Shown here one piece after another: positions 1 to 7,154 of a stretch of DNA of 16,566 nucleotides. Source of the stretch: DASRAP01 sp964503275 (lineage in GTDB: Bacteria; Gemmatimonadota; Gemmatimonadetes; Gemmatimonadales; Gemmatimonadaceae); contig CAZCZO010000039.1 in the NCBI GenBank assembly GCA_964503275.1, positions 1 through 16,566 of the forward strand, given 5' to 3'. Every line of letters starts with the position of its first letter. The stretch's first letter is position 1. Position numbers and translations under genes: made by a program. The notes under the pieces are model-generated. The model ran no database searches and was not told where the DNA came from. It saw only the letters and a program-made list of their open reading frames with translations.

Positions 1-680
1 CCGACACGGTCGTGATGCGCGTGTACGGCTGGGCCACCCCGACCGTCTCCTTCGGCCGCCACGAACGCGCGCGCGATCGCTACGACCCGGGCGCGCTGAC
101 CCGTCTGGGGCTCACCCCCACCCGCCGCCTCACCGGTGGGCGAGCCCTGGTCCACACGGCCGAGATCACCTACGCGGTCGCGGGACCACTGGCCGCGGCC
201 CTGTCGCTGCGCGCCTCGGTGGACCGCATCAACAGGGTCTTGCGCGACGCGCTGCGCGCACTGGGCGTCGCCGCCGACCTCGCCGGGCCGAGTACGGCGG
301 GGGTCGGGGGTCAGGGCGCCTGCTTCGCCGCGAGCGCACCGGGCGAGCTGGTGCTCGGCGGGCGCAAGCTGGCGGGATCCGCCCAGTGGCGCGATGCCAA
401 CGCATGGCTGCAGCACGGGTCCATCCTGGTCCGAGACGACCAAGGCCTGCTCGCGGCCGCCTCGCGTGGCACTCCCGTTGAGGCTCGGCCAGCCGCCACG
501 CTCGGCGAGCACACGGAGGGCGTGACGGCCCCCGACTTCGCGCTGGCCCTCGCCGACGCATGGTCCGCCGAGCATCGGGCGCCCGTGCAGTGCGTCCACA
601 GCGACGAACTGCTGCCCCCCGATCTCGTCGCGCGTTTCCGCGACCGCTATGCCGACCCCACGTGGATCTGGCAACGCTGA
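1..680 (+). CDS. LipM-like octanoyltransferase / lipoate-protein ligase family protein (5' end outside window)
   Basis: The frame is already open at base 3, so the N-terminus lies upstream. About 225 residues are visible of a family usually near 250-280. The fold signature is clear: YGWATPTVSFG, then RRLTGGRALVHTAEITYAV, then a Cys in the GACFAAS segment (codon 321-323), then GGRKLAGSAQWR with the invariant Lys (codon 366-368), and LQHGSILV. In the BPL/LplA/LipB superfamily, a Cys at this place with SAQ and LQHGS is typical of LipM-type octanoyltransferases, which move octanoate from acyl carrier protein to a carrier domain in the cytoplasm. ATP-dependent ligases normally lack this Cys. With lipA and the E2 target encoded about 10 kb downstream, an octanoyl-transfer role fits. 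A true lipoate ligase or an amidotransferase (LipL-like) remains possible. The GTG at 12 and ATG at 15 sit inside the conserved domain and are not the start. Confidence 0.85.
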   Translation, partial: DTVVMRVYGWATPTVSFGRHERARDRYDPGALTRLGLTPTRRLTGGRALVHTAEITYAVAGPLAAALSLRASVDRINRVLRDALRALGVAADLAGPSTAGVGGQGACFAASAPGELVLGGRKLAGSAQWRDANAWLQHGSILVRDDQGLLAAASRGTPVEARPAATLGEHTEGVTAPDFALALADAWSAEHRAPVQCVHSDELLPPDLVARFRDRYADPTWIWQR

Positions 681-693
681 CGCGCTTGCGGCG

Positions 694-699
694 TAGTCT
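694..699 (+). promoter_or_regulatory. Candidate -10 element (TAGTCT) for the ABC importer operon
   Basis: TAGTCT lies in the 29-base gap between the octanoyltransferase-like gene and the solute-binding protein, and ends 10 bases before the ATG at 710. No -35 hexamer or Shine-Dalgarno sequence is evident, so a near-leaderless transcript is plausible. This is a motif reading only. Similar TA-N-N-(N)T boxes occur before the GT2 gene and before lipA. Confidence 0.25.
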
Positions 700-709
700 C
701 CCCGACACG

Positions 710-2359
710 ATGCTTTCTGCCATCCATATGAGCCGCATCCGCTCCCTGCACTTCGTCGCCACGGCGACCCTCCTCCTCGCTTGCGGTGAGCGGGACGCGG
801 CCCCCGCGCCCGGTGGCACCGTCGTCGTCGCCAGCGCCGCAGCGGCCGAGCGGCTGCACCCCGCACTGACGAGCAGCGTCAATGAGCGGCAGATCGTCGA
901 TCTGCTCTTCGATCGGCTGGCCCGCCTGGGGCCATCGCTCGACCCCACCGCCGACGGGGACTTCGCGCCGGAGCTGGCGACCAGCTGGCGCTGGAATGCG
1001 GACTCGAGTGCGGTGACCTTCGCGCTCGACCCGGCCGCCCGCTGGCACGATGGCGTCCCCGTGCGAGCCCGCGACATCGTCAGCTCGTTCGCGGTGGTGC
1101 GCGACAGCGTGGTCGCCTCGCCGGCCCGGAGCACGCTCGCGGGCGTCGATTCCGTGGTCGCGCTCGACACGCTGACGGTGCGCGCGTGGTTCCGCGATCG
1201 CTCACCGTTCGCGTTCCACGATCTCGTGATGGGGCTGGTCCCCTTCCCCGCGCACCGCTGGGACTCGATCCCGCGCGGTCAGTTGACCGTGGCGGCGATC
1301 GAAGCCCCGGTGATCGGCAGCGGGCGGTTCCGCCTCGCCGAGCGCGTGCCGATGCAGCGCATCACCTTGGTCGCCGACACCAGCCATCCCCGTGGTCGTC
1401 CGGTGCTCGACCGGGTGATCTTCCGCGTCGCGTCGGACCCGACCAGCCGCGTGAGTCAGTTGCGCACCGGCGAGGTGGATGTCATCGAGCAGGTCACCGC
1501 CGATGCCGCACGGGCGCTCGCGACCGACTCGGCCATCGCGCTGCACGCCAGCGATTCGTTCGAGTACAGCTTCCTGCAGTTCAACCTGTTCGACGGCGCG
1601 ACCGCGCGGCCGCATCCCATCCTCGGCGACGCCGCGCTGCGCCGGGCGCTGCGCGATGCGACCGACCGCGAACAGCTGACGCGTGCGGTGTTCGAGGGGC
1701 TCGCAGCCGTCTCGCACGGTCCCTTCGTGACGCGGCAGTTCGGCGCACTCCCCGCGCCCGACGATGGACGCGGCGACAGTCTCCGTGCCGACCGCCTGCT
1801 CGACAGTCTCGGATGGGTGCGCGGTCGCGACGGCCTGCGCGCCCGCGGTGGACGTCCGCTGACGCTGTCGATCCTCGTCCCGACCTCGGCGCCCGCGCGC
1901 GTGCGGATGGCCGAGGCCCTGCAGGCGCAGTGGCGCGCGCGGGGCATCGCCCTGCAGGTGGAGCCGGTCGAGTCGGCGGTCATGGGAGAGCGCGTGCCCG
2001 CGCGGCGGTTCGAGCTGGCCTTCGGCACCATCCGTACGGGGGTCACGCCGTCGGGGCTGCGGCAGTCGTGGGGGAGCGCGGGTGCCTCGTCCGGCGGCCG
2101 GAACGTCGGACGCTACATGAATCCGCGATTCGACGCGCAGATCGACTCGGCCTTCGCCACGCGCGATGCGGCGGCGGCGCGGCGGCACTTCGCCGATGGA
2201 TACCGGACGCTGCTGGCGGACGCGCCGGCGATCTACATCTACGAGGCCGCGACCGTGCTGGCCATCCGTCGTCACATCGCGCTCCCGCCGGTGCGGGGCG
2301 ATGCGTGGTGGTTCGACCTCGCGTCGTGGCGCGTGACGCCACGCGCGCCGGTGCGCTGA
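710..2359 (+). CDS. ABC transporter solute-binding lipoprotein, family 5 (peptide/nickel type)
   Basis: This is the extracytoplasmic receptor of an importer. The N-terminus has basic residues, a hydrophobic stretch (FVATATLLL) and a lipobox ending LLAC, so the protein should be lipid-anchored at that Cys (residue 25 from the ATG at 710, residue 19 from the in-frame ATG at 728). SBP_bac_5 features follow: LHPALTSSVNERQIVDLLFD, a PELATSWRW segment, SSAVTFAL..ARWHDGVPVRARDIV, and later DATDREQLTRAVFEG. The length of about 549 residues is usual for the family. I took 710 because the -10-like box would give a nearly leaderless message; 728 is equally possible. The gene stands 4 bases before the first permease, so it begins the importer operon. 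Substrate cannot be read from the sequence: oligopeptides, nickel chelates and other small ligands all use this family. Confidence 0.88.
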   Translation: MLSAIHMSRIRSLHFVATATLLLACGERDAAPAPGGTVVVASAAAAERLHPALTSSVNERQIVDLLFDRLARLGPSLDPTADGDFAPELATSWRWNADSSAVTFALDPAARWHDGVPVRARDIVSSFAVVRDSVVASPARSTLAGVDSVVALDTLTVRAWFRDRSPFAFHDLVMGLVPFPAHRWDSIPRGQLTVAAIEAPVIGSGRFRLAERVPMQRITLVADTSHPRGRPVLDRVIFRVASDPTSRVSQLRTGEVDVIEQVTADAARALATDSAIALHASDSFEYSFLQFNLFDGATARPHPILGDAALRRALRDATDREQLTRAVFEGLAAVSHGPFVTRQFGALPAPDDGRGDSLRADRLLDSLGWVRGRDGLRARGGRPLTLSILVPTSAPARVRMAEALQAQWRARGIALQVEPVESAVMGERVPARRFELAFGTIRTGVTPSGLRQSWGSAGASSGGRNVGRYMNPRFDAQIDSAFATRDAAAARRHFADGYRTLLADAPAIYIYEAATVLAIRRHIALPPVRGDAWWFDLASWRVTPRAPVR

Positions 2360-2363
2360 GGGC

Positions 2364-3341
2364 GTGCGGACGTTCCTGCTCCGGCGTCTCGCCCGAGCGG
2401 TCGTCGTCAGTGGGCTGGCCGCCAGCGCGACCTTCGCCCTGATCCTCGCGGCGCCCGGCGACCCGATGTCGGCCATCCTCGACGCCGGCAGCATCGACGA
2501 AGCCACGCGCGAGCAATGGCGCGCCCAGTGGGCGCTCGATCGCAGTGGTCCGGTGCGCTACGTCGCGTGGGTCAGCGCGGTGGCGCGCGGCGAGCTCGGC
2601 CCCTCGATCGCCGTGGGGACGCCCGTGTCGCAGGCGATCGCCGCCGCGCTCCCCTACACGGCCCTCCTGATGGGGACGGCGATCCTGCTCTCGCTCGTGC
2701 TGGGCGTCGTGATCGCCGTGGTGCAGGCGCGAGCCGCCGGCCGTCCGCGTGACCGGCTCTTGAACACCGTGATGGTCGCCGCCGTGGCGGCTCCCGAGGC
2801 CGGCGTGGCCTTCGCGCTCATCGGTCTGGTCGCCGTCTCGTGGGGCGTGCTGCCCGCGAGTGGCGCCCATCAGATCGACGCCGAGACCTGGGGCTGGGGA
2901 TGGCGCGTCGCCGACCTGCTCACGCACCTCGCGCTGCCCGCAGCGACGCTCACGGTCGCGGGCACCGCCGTGGTCGCCCGGCATCAGCGTGCGGCGCTGC
3001 TCGCGGTGTTGCCCGAGGACTTCGTCACGCTGTGGCGTGCGCGCGGCATGCCCGAGGGCGCGCTGTGGCGGCGCGTGCTCCTGCGGCACGCGGCAGCACC
3101 GGTCATCACGCTGTTCGGACTGGCGTTCCCCGCCTTGGTCGGCGGCGCCGTCATCGTCGAGCGGATCTTCGCGTGGCCCGGCATGGGCACGCTCGTGGCC
3201 ACGGGAGTCGCCCGCCGCGACGCGCCGTTGGTCGCGAGCTGCGTCGCCCTCACGGCCCTCCTGGTGGTGCTCGGCTCGACACTCGCCGACCTCCTCCACC
3301 GCACGCTCGACCCGCGACTCCGCGATGCCGATGCCGACTGA
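2364..3341 (+). CDS. ABC transporter permease, DppB/OppB type
   Basis: This is the first membrane subunit of the importer, 325 residues from a GTG start that lies only 4 bases after the receptor gene's stop, with a weak GAGG just ahead. The N-terminus (MRTFLLRRLARAVVV...) and the following PGDPM segment are characteristic of DppB-type permeases. Several hydrophobic helices follow. The cytoplasmic coupling (EAA-like) loop is visible as LWRARGMPEGALWRRVLLRH, and the family tail is IVERIFAWPGMGTLVATGV. It should pair with the next gene to form the channel. It overlaps the next reading frame by 7 to 17 bases if either of that gene's first two ATGs is used, suggesting translational coupling. Confidence 0.93.
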   Translation: MRTFLLRRLARAVVVSGLAASATFALILAAPGDPMSAILDAGSIDEATREQWRAQWALDRSGPVRYVAWVSAVARGELGPSIAVGTPVSQAIAAALPYTALLMGTAILLSLVLGVVIAVVQARAAGRPRDRLLNTVMVAAVAAPEAGVAFALIGLVAVSWGVLPASGAHQIDAETWGWGWRVADLLTHLALPAATLTVAGTAVVARHQRAALLAVLPEDFVTLWRARGMPEGALWRRVLLRHAAAPVITLFGLAFPALVGGAVIVERIFAWPGMGTLVATGVARRDAPLVASCVALTALLVVLGSTLADLLHRTLDPRLRDADAD

Positions 3342-4200
3342 GTCCGCGCCGCCGATGCCGCCCGACCCCGCGACGCGCGCCTCGCCGTGGCGCGATCGAC
3401 GCCTGCCACTCGGCGTGGCGACCCTCGCCGCTCTGGCGATCGCCGGACTCGTCGTGCCGCTGTTCTACGGGATCGATCCCAATGCGATGCCCGACCCGGT
3501 CGGCCTCGCCTGGCGAGCGCCGTCGGCCGCGCATTGGCTCGGGACCGATGCCCTCGGCCGCGATGTCCTCGCCCGGCTGCTGGCCGGGACGCGCGTCTCA
3601 CTCGGCGTCGCGCTCCTCGCCAGCGCGGTGGCGTTCGTCGTCGGCACCCTCTGGGGTCTGGTGGCCGGCTGGCGCGGCGGCATCGTCGACACGGTCCTGA
3701 TGGGGATCGTCGACACGCTGCTCGCCATTCCCAGGGTCCTGCTGCTGCTGATCATCCTGGGCTTCTGGGAGGCCCGCTCCGCCCTGGTGGTGGGCGTGAT
3801 CCTCGGCCTCACCGACTGGATGCGCACGAGCCGCCTCGTACGGGCCGACGTGCGCGCCGCACGCACCGCGCCGTGGATCGTCGCCGCCCGAGCGATCGGG
3901 GCGAGCGACGCCCGTATCCTCCGCGTGCATCTGCTGCCGGTCGTGCTGCGTCAGGCGGCGATCGCGGCCGCGCTGGCCGCCGCACACGCGCTGATGCTCG
4001 AGGCCGGACTCGCGGCGATCGGCCTCGGCATCGCGGTGCCCCAGGCCAGCTGGGGCACCATGCTCGTCACGGCGGTGACCGAGGTGTCGTTCTACTGGTG
4101 GCTGTTCGCCGCGGCGGCGGTCCCACTCTTCGCGGCGAGCGCGGCCTGCGTCGCGATCTCCGACGCCGCACGGACGCTGCTCGACCCGCGCGCCCGATGA
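3325..4200 (+). CDS. ABC transporter permease, DppC/OppC type
   Basis: This is the second membrane subunit. In-frame ATGs occur at 3325, 3331 and 3355, none with a good Shine-Dalgarno sequence. The first gives 291 residues and overlaps the previous gene by 17 bases. After a short Pro-rich cytoplasmic tail, one hydrophobic helix (LGVATLAALAIAGLVV) is followed by the DppC hallmark LGTDALGRDVLARLLAGTRV. The permease core then follows, with the coupling loop AARAIGASDARILRVHLLP and the family segment MLEAGLAAIGLGIAVPQASWG. The stop codon overlaps the ATPase start as ATGA, so production of the two is probably coupled. The exact start is uncertain; the identity is not. Confidence 0.92.
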   Translation: MPMPTESAPPMPPDPATRASPWRDRRLPLGVATLAALAIAGLVVPLFYGIDPNAMPDPVGLAWRAPSAAHWLGTDALGRDVLARLLAGTRVSLGVALLASAVAFVVGTLWGLVAGWRGGIVDTVLMGIVDTLLAIPRVLLLLIILGFWEARSALVVGVILGLTDWMRTSRLVRADVRAARTAPWIVAARAIGASDARILRVHLLPVVLRQAAIAAALAAAHALMLEAGLAAIGLGIAVPQASWGTMLVTAVTEVSFYWWLFAAAAVPLFAASAACVAISDAARTLLDPRAR

Positions 4201-5750
4201 CCGCCCCGATGATCGACGTGCAGGGGCTGACGATCCGCGCGGCGGGGCGCGTGCTGGTCTCCGATGTGTCGTTCAGCGTCGCGCGCGAGCAGACCGTCGC
4301 GATCATCGGCGCCTCGGGCAGCGGGAAGACCCTGACCGCGCGCGCCCTGCTCGACCTGCTCCCCACCGACCTCTCCCGCGATGCCGCGAGCCGCATCGTG
4401 ATCGAGGGTCGCGACCTCGGCACGATCACGCCGGCGCAGCGACCTGACTGGCGCCGGAGGACCTTCGGGGTCGTGCCCACCGCGGTCCAGTCCGCGCTCG
4501 ATCCGGTACGGAGCGTTCGCGAGCAGGCGCAGCTGATCGCGGCGCTCACCCCCGAGCGACACGACGAATTCGAGGCTCTGCTCGCGACCGTCGGACTCGC
4601 GGCACCCGCCAGGTATCTGGACCGATACCCCCATCAGCTCTCCGGCGGCGAGGCGCAGCGGGTCGGGCTCGCGCTCGCGCTGCTGCGACAGCCGCAGGTC
4701 CTGCTGCTCGACGAATTGACGACCGCGCTCGACGCGATCAGCCGCGGCGCGTTGTTGACGACCCTCCGCCGTGTCCGCGAGCAGCAGCGGACCACCATGC
4801 TGCTCATCACGCACGACCTCGATGTCGCGTTCGCACTGGCCGACACCGTCCTGACGATGGACGCCGGGCGCATGGTGGAGTGCGCCGCCTCGGCGACCCT
4901 GCGCCGCGCCCCGCAGTCGGCCGCCACGCAGGCGCTGATCGCGGCGTGGCCCACGCTCGACGCGCCGGCGCAGATCACCACGCCCACCACCGGTCCCCCC
5001 CTGTTGCGCGCTGAGGCGCTGCGCGTGCGCTTCGGCGCGGTGGACGCACTCGCCGCGACCTCGTTCACCCTGCATGCCGGCGAGCGCACCGCCATCGTCG
5101 GTCCGTCCGGCAGCGGCAAGAGCACGCTGCTGCGCGCGCTCCTCGGCCTCGAGCCCAGAGCGCAGGGCGCCGTCTGGTTCGACGGCGCTCGGCTCGGCGC
5201 AGCACGCTCGCGACGCTGGCGGCAACAGGTCCAGTGGCTCATGCAGCACGCGGGACGATCCCTGGACCCGCGGCTCCGCGTCGCACGCAGTCTCGCCGAG
5301 GCGCGGGCGGCCCATGACCTCACCACCACCCCCGAGCAGGTGGCACAGTCGCTCGCCGCGGTGGAGCTCGACCCGTCGATCGCTGACCGCTACCCCCACG
5401 AACTCTCGACCGGTCAATGCCAGCGGGTCGCGATCGCGCGGGCGCTCGCCCTTGAACCCCGGGTCCTGATGCTCGACGAACCCCTGACGGGATTGGACCC
5501 GGTCACCGCAGCGGGTATCACGCGGCTCCTCGCGCGACTCCATGCCCGCACCGGGGTCGCCGTGGTGACGGTGCTGCACGACCTCGCGTTCGCCCCGCAG
5601 GTGGCCGACCGGGTCCTCGTGCTGGATCAGGGGACGCTGGTGGAGGACGCTCCGCTCGCGACGATCATCGCGGCTCCCACGCACCCCGTCAGCCGACAGC
5701 TCTACGACGCGGCGCGCGCCGCGACCCTCAGCGCCCCATCTTCCGCTTGA
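4197..5750 (+). CDS. ABC transporter ATP-binding protein with two fused ATPase domains (DppD-DppF type)
   Basis: This single 517-residue polypeptide contains both nucleotide-binding domains of the importer. Domain 1 has Walker A GASGSGKT (residues 38-45), signature LSGGEAQRV (about 148) and Walker B VLLLDEL, followed by THD. Domain 2 has Walker A GPSGSGKST (about 302), signature LSTGQCQRV (about 403) and Walker B VLMLDEP, followed by LHD. Walker B in domain 1 ends DEL rather than DEP. The domain-2 signature has T for the second G of LSGGQ. Both changes are mild. The C-terminal extensions are short compared with typical Opp/Dpp ATPases. The ATG overlaps the upstream stop as ATGA, which fixes the start within a much longer open frame. 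The last 23 bases overlap the end of the convergent coiled-coil gene, leaving no space for an intergenic terminator. Confidence 0.93.
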   Translation: MTAPMIDVQGLTIRAAGRVLVSDVSFSVAREQTVAIIGASGSGKTLTARALLDLLPTDLSRDAASRIVIEGRDLGTITPAQRPDWRRRTFGVVPTAVQSALDPVRSVREQAQLIAALTPERHDEFEALLATVGLAAPARYLDRYPHQLSGGEAQRVGLALALLRQPQVLLLDELTTALDAISRGALLTTLRRVREQQRTTMLLITHDLDVAFALADTVLTMDAGRMVECAASATLRRAPQSAATQALIAAWPTLDAPAQITTPTTGPPLLRAEALRVRFGAVDALAATSFTLHAGERTAIVGPSGSGKSTLLRALLGLEPRAQGAVWFDGARLGAARSRRWRQQVQWLMQHAGRSLDPRLRVARSLAEARAAHDLTTTPEQVAQSLAAVELDPSIADRYPHELSTGQCQRVAIARALALEPRVLMLDEPLTGLDPVTAAGITRLLARLHARTGVAVVTVLHDLAFAPQVADRVLVLDQGTLVEDAPLATIIAAPTHPVSRQLYDAARAATLSAPSSA

Positions 5751-6288
5751 GTTCGGCGAGACGCGCCTCGGCGTCGTCTTCCGCCCGTGCGCGCGCAGCG
5801 GCGCGCCCCAGTGCGTCGAGGTCACGTTGCAATGGCGCTGGGTCGTCGAGCCCCAACTCAGCATCACTCGGCGCGCGCGACGGAGGCAGGTCCCCCACCC
5901 CCGCGGCCGCCGCCTTGAGCTGAGCGGTCATCTCCGCGAGTTCGCGCTCGGCCAGCTCGACCTCGGCGATCTGCGCGGCGAGCTTGGCCTCGAGCACGGC
6001 GACCCGCTCGCGATGTTGCTGGGCGAAGCGCTGCGCGATCGCGACCGTCTCGGTATCGCGCACCTGCTCGGCGAGCGCGAGGCGTCGCTCGACCGTCGCC
6101 AACTCGGCCTGTTCACGCTCGACGCGGCCGCGCGTCGCGGCCACGCCGTCGTGGAGATCGGCGATCGCCATCTTCGCCTGCACCAGGCCGGCCTTCATCG
6201 CGCGCAGCCCGCCCGATCGGTCGTCCGGCGCCGTGCGGCCGCCGGCCAGGTCGTCGATGGCCTGACGCAGCCCGTCGAAGATGGTCAT
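5728..6288 (-). CDS. Coiled-coil protein, weakly PspA/IM30-like
   Basis: This protein has 186 residues if translation starts at the ATG at 6288, which overlaps the stop of the upstream gene as ATGA. A GTG at 6303 is in frame, but the overlap favours the ATG. The N-terminus (MTIFDGLRQAIDDLAGG) could form a short amphipathic helix. It is followed by a long charged, heptad-like helix with many Ala, Glu, Leu and Arg residues (about 28-130), then a Pro/Asp-rich break and a short C-terminal helix ending LAELKRKMGR. This layout resembles PspA/IM30/Vipp1, which bind membrane lipids and assemble under envelope stress, but it is shorter than the usual 220 or so and I see no diagnostic motif. A generic coiled-coil protein is the alternative. 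There is no signal peptide, so it should be cytoplasmic. It is the second gene of a two-gene operon. Confidence 0.72.
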   Translation of the reverse strand: MTIFDGLRQAIDDLAGGRTAPDDRSGGLRAMKAGLVQAKMAIADLHDGVAATRGRVEREQAELATVERRLALAEQVRDTETVAIAQRFAQQHRERVAVLEAKLAAQIAEVELAERELAEMTAQLKAAAAGVGDLPPSRAPSDAELGLDDPAPLQRDLDALGRAAARARAEDDAEARLAELKRKMGR

Positions 6289-7016
6289 CCGGTCCGTCGC
6301 CACTGCGCGTCGTCGCGCACCTGTCGCATGAGTCGCTCGGGCGTGTGATGGTGCGGGAACAACAGCGAATCGCTGAGGCGGTTGAGCGCGCGCCGCAACA
6401 CGGGGAACCGCGAGGCCGCCTGCTGGAACAGGGGACGCAGTCCATGCTCTTCGGCGCAGTCGTGTCGCGCCGCCGATGCATAGCCACGCTGTCCCATCGC
6501 CTCATAATAATCGAGATCGGGACCGCCGCGGCGCCACCGCCGGTACTCGACATGATCGGGGAACAGCCCACTCAGCCACAGCGCGTAGTTGCCGAGGTGC
6601 TGCCGGGCGAGGAACGCGCGGCGCGGGTCACTCGACGCGGCCGCGCTCGACAGCGCGACGAGCGTGTCGAAGAGCTCATCGTCCGTGGCGGCGATGCGCT
6701 GGGCCCGGTCGCGCCATCCGAAGTGCAGCAGGATCGACGCCGTGTAGTCGGCGAGCATGCGGTCCGGCTCGCCGGCGGCCAGGCAGGCATGGCGCACCAT
6801 CACATAGGTGAAGAGTCGCACCGAGGCGTGCGCGGCCGGGGCGTGATGCAACAGGGCCGCCACGAGGCGCGGATCGTCGAGCACCGCGTCCACGCCCCGC
6901 TCGCGCAGGGCCGTCTCGGCGGCATCGGCCGCGTCCGCACCGGCATGGCCGATCAAGCGCACGGCAAAGGCCGCGTCGTCACGGGTGAGCTGGGACCGCA
7001 CATCAGCGAGGATCAT
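6285..7016 (-). CDS. Conserved-looking hypothetical helical protein
   Basis: I do not recognise the family. It has 243 residues starting at the ATG at 7016, chosen because GGAGGG (7028-7023) stands 6 bases upstream, the best Shine-Dalgarno sequence in this window. A longer frame from 7067 is less likely. The protein looks all-helical and soluble: no signal peptide and no convincing membrane segment. Distinctive stretches are LLHHAPAAHASVRLFTYVMV, ARQHLGNYALWLSGLFPDHV and GGPDLDYYEAMGQRGYASA. The last two are rich in aromatic and His/Asp residues and look like conserved functional patches, though no metal site can be assigned. Its stop overlaps the start of the coiled-coil gene by ATGA, so the two are co-translated and probably act together. 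It diverges from the GT4-like gene across a 138-base spacer. Confidence 0.78.
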   Translation of the reverse strand: MILADVRSQLTRDDAAFAVRLIGHAGADAADAAETALRERGVDAVLDDPRLVAALLHHAPAAHASVRLFTYVMVRHACLAAGEPDRMLADYTASILLHFGWRDRAQRIAATDDELFDTLVALSSAAASSDPRRAFLARQHLGNYALWLSGLFPDHVEYRRWRRGGPDLDYYEAMGQRGYASAARHDCAEEHGLRPLFQQAASRFPVLRRALNRLSDSLLFPHHHTPERLMRQVRDDAQWRRTG

Positions 7017-7022
7017 CGGGTG

Positions 7023-7028
7023 CCCTCC
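7023..7028 (-). promoter_or_regulatory. Shine-Dalgarno sequence GGAGGG for the hypothetical gene
   Basis: On the - strand GGAGGG is followed by 6 bases (CACCCG) and then ATG at 7016. It decides that start over the upstream in-frame codon at 7067. It stands out because most starts in this window have no clear ribosome-binding site. Confidence 0.7.
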
Positions 7029-7083
7029 GAGGCGCTGGGGGATGGTGGGCGGTCCTACCCGCCGCACCGCCGTCGCGTGCCAC

Positions 7084-7089
7084 TATCTG
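7084..7089 (+). promoter_or_regulatory. Candidate -10 element (TATCTG) in the divergent spacer
   Basis: The 138-base spacer 7017-7154 separates divergent genes and so should hold promoters for both. TATCTG (preceded by CAC) is the most -10-like string on the + strand, about 65 bases before the GT4-like start. No matching -35 is obvious. This is a weak, motif-only call. Confidence 0.2.
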
Positions 7090-7154
7090 CCCCGTGCACG
7101 GTTCGCGCAAGTCCGCTGGCGCGGGGTCGGAGCGCGGCGCAGGTTTCGTGGACG

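Noticed and set aside
1..680. Naming the first gene lplA
   Set aside because: The Cys plus SAQ/LQHGS pattern fits LipM-type transferases better, and the gene is incomplete, so a firm symbol is not justified.
2043..3299. Long open frame on the - strand opposite the importer genes
   Set aside because: It covers the end of the receptor and the first permease, both with clear family motifs. Its translation is Arg/His/Asp-rich with no domain, as expected for antisense frames at this GC content.
4092..5867. 591-codon - strand open frame opposite the ATPase gene
   Set aside because: The + strand has two complete ABC ATPase domains. The antisense translation is low-complexity Arg/Gly/Asp-rich and has no recognisable motif.
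7049..7064. Short GGCGG/CCGCC inverted repeat in the divergent spacer, considered as an operator
   Set aside because: Five-base GC arms arise by chance very often in sequence of this composition, and nothing else supports it.
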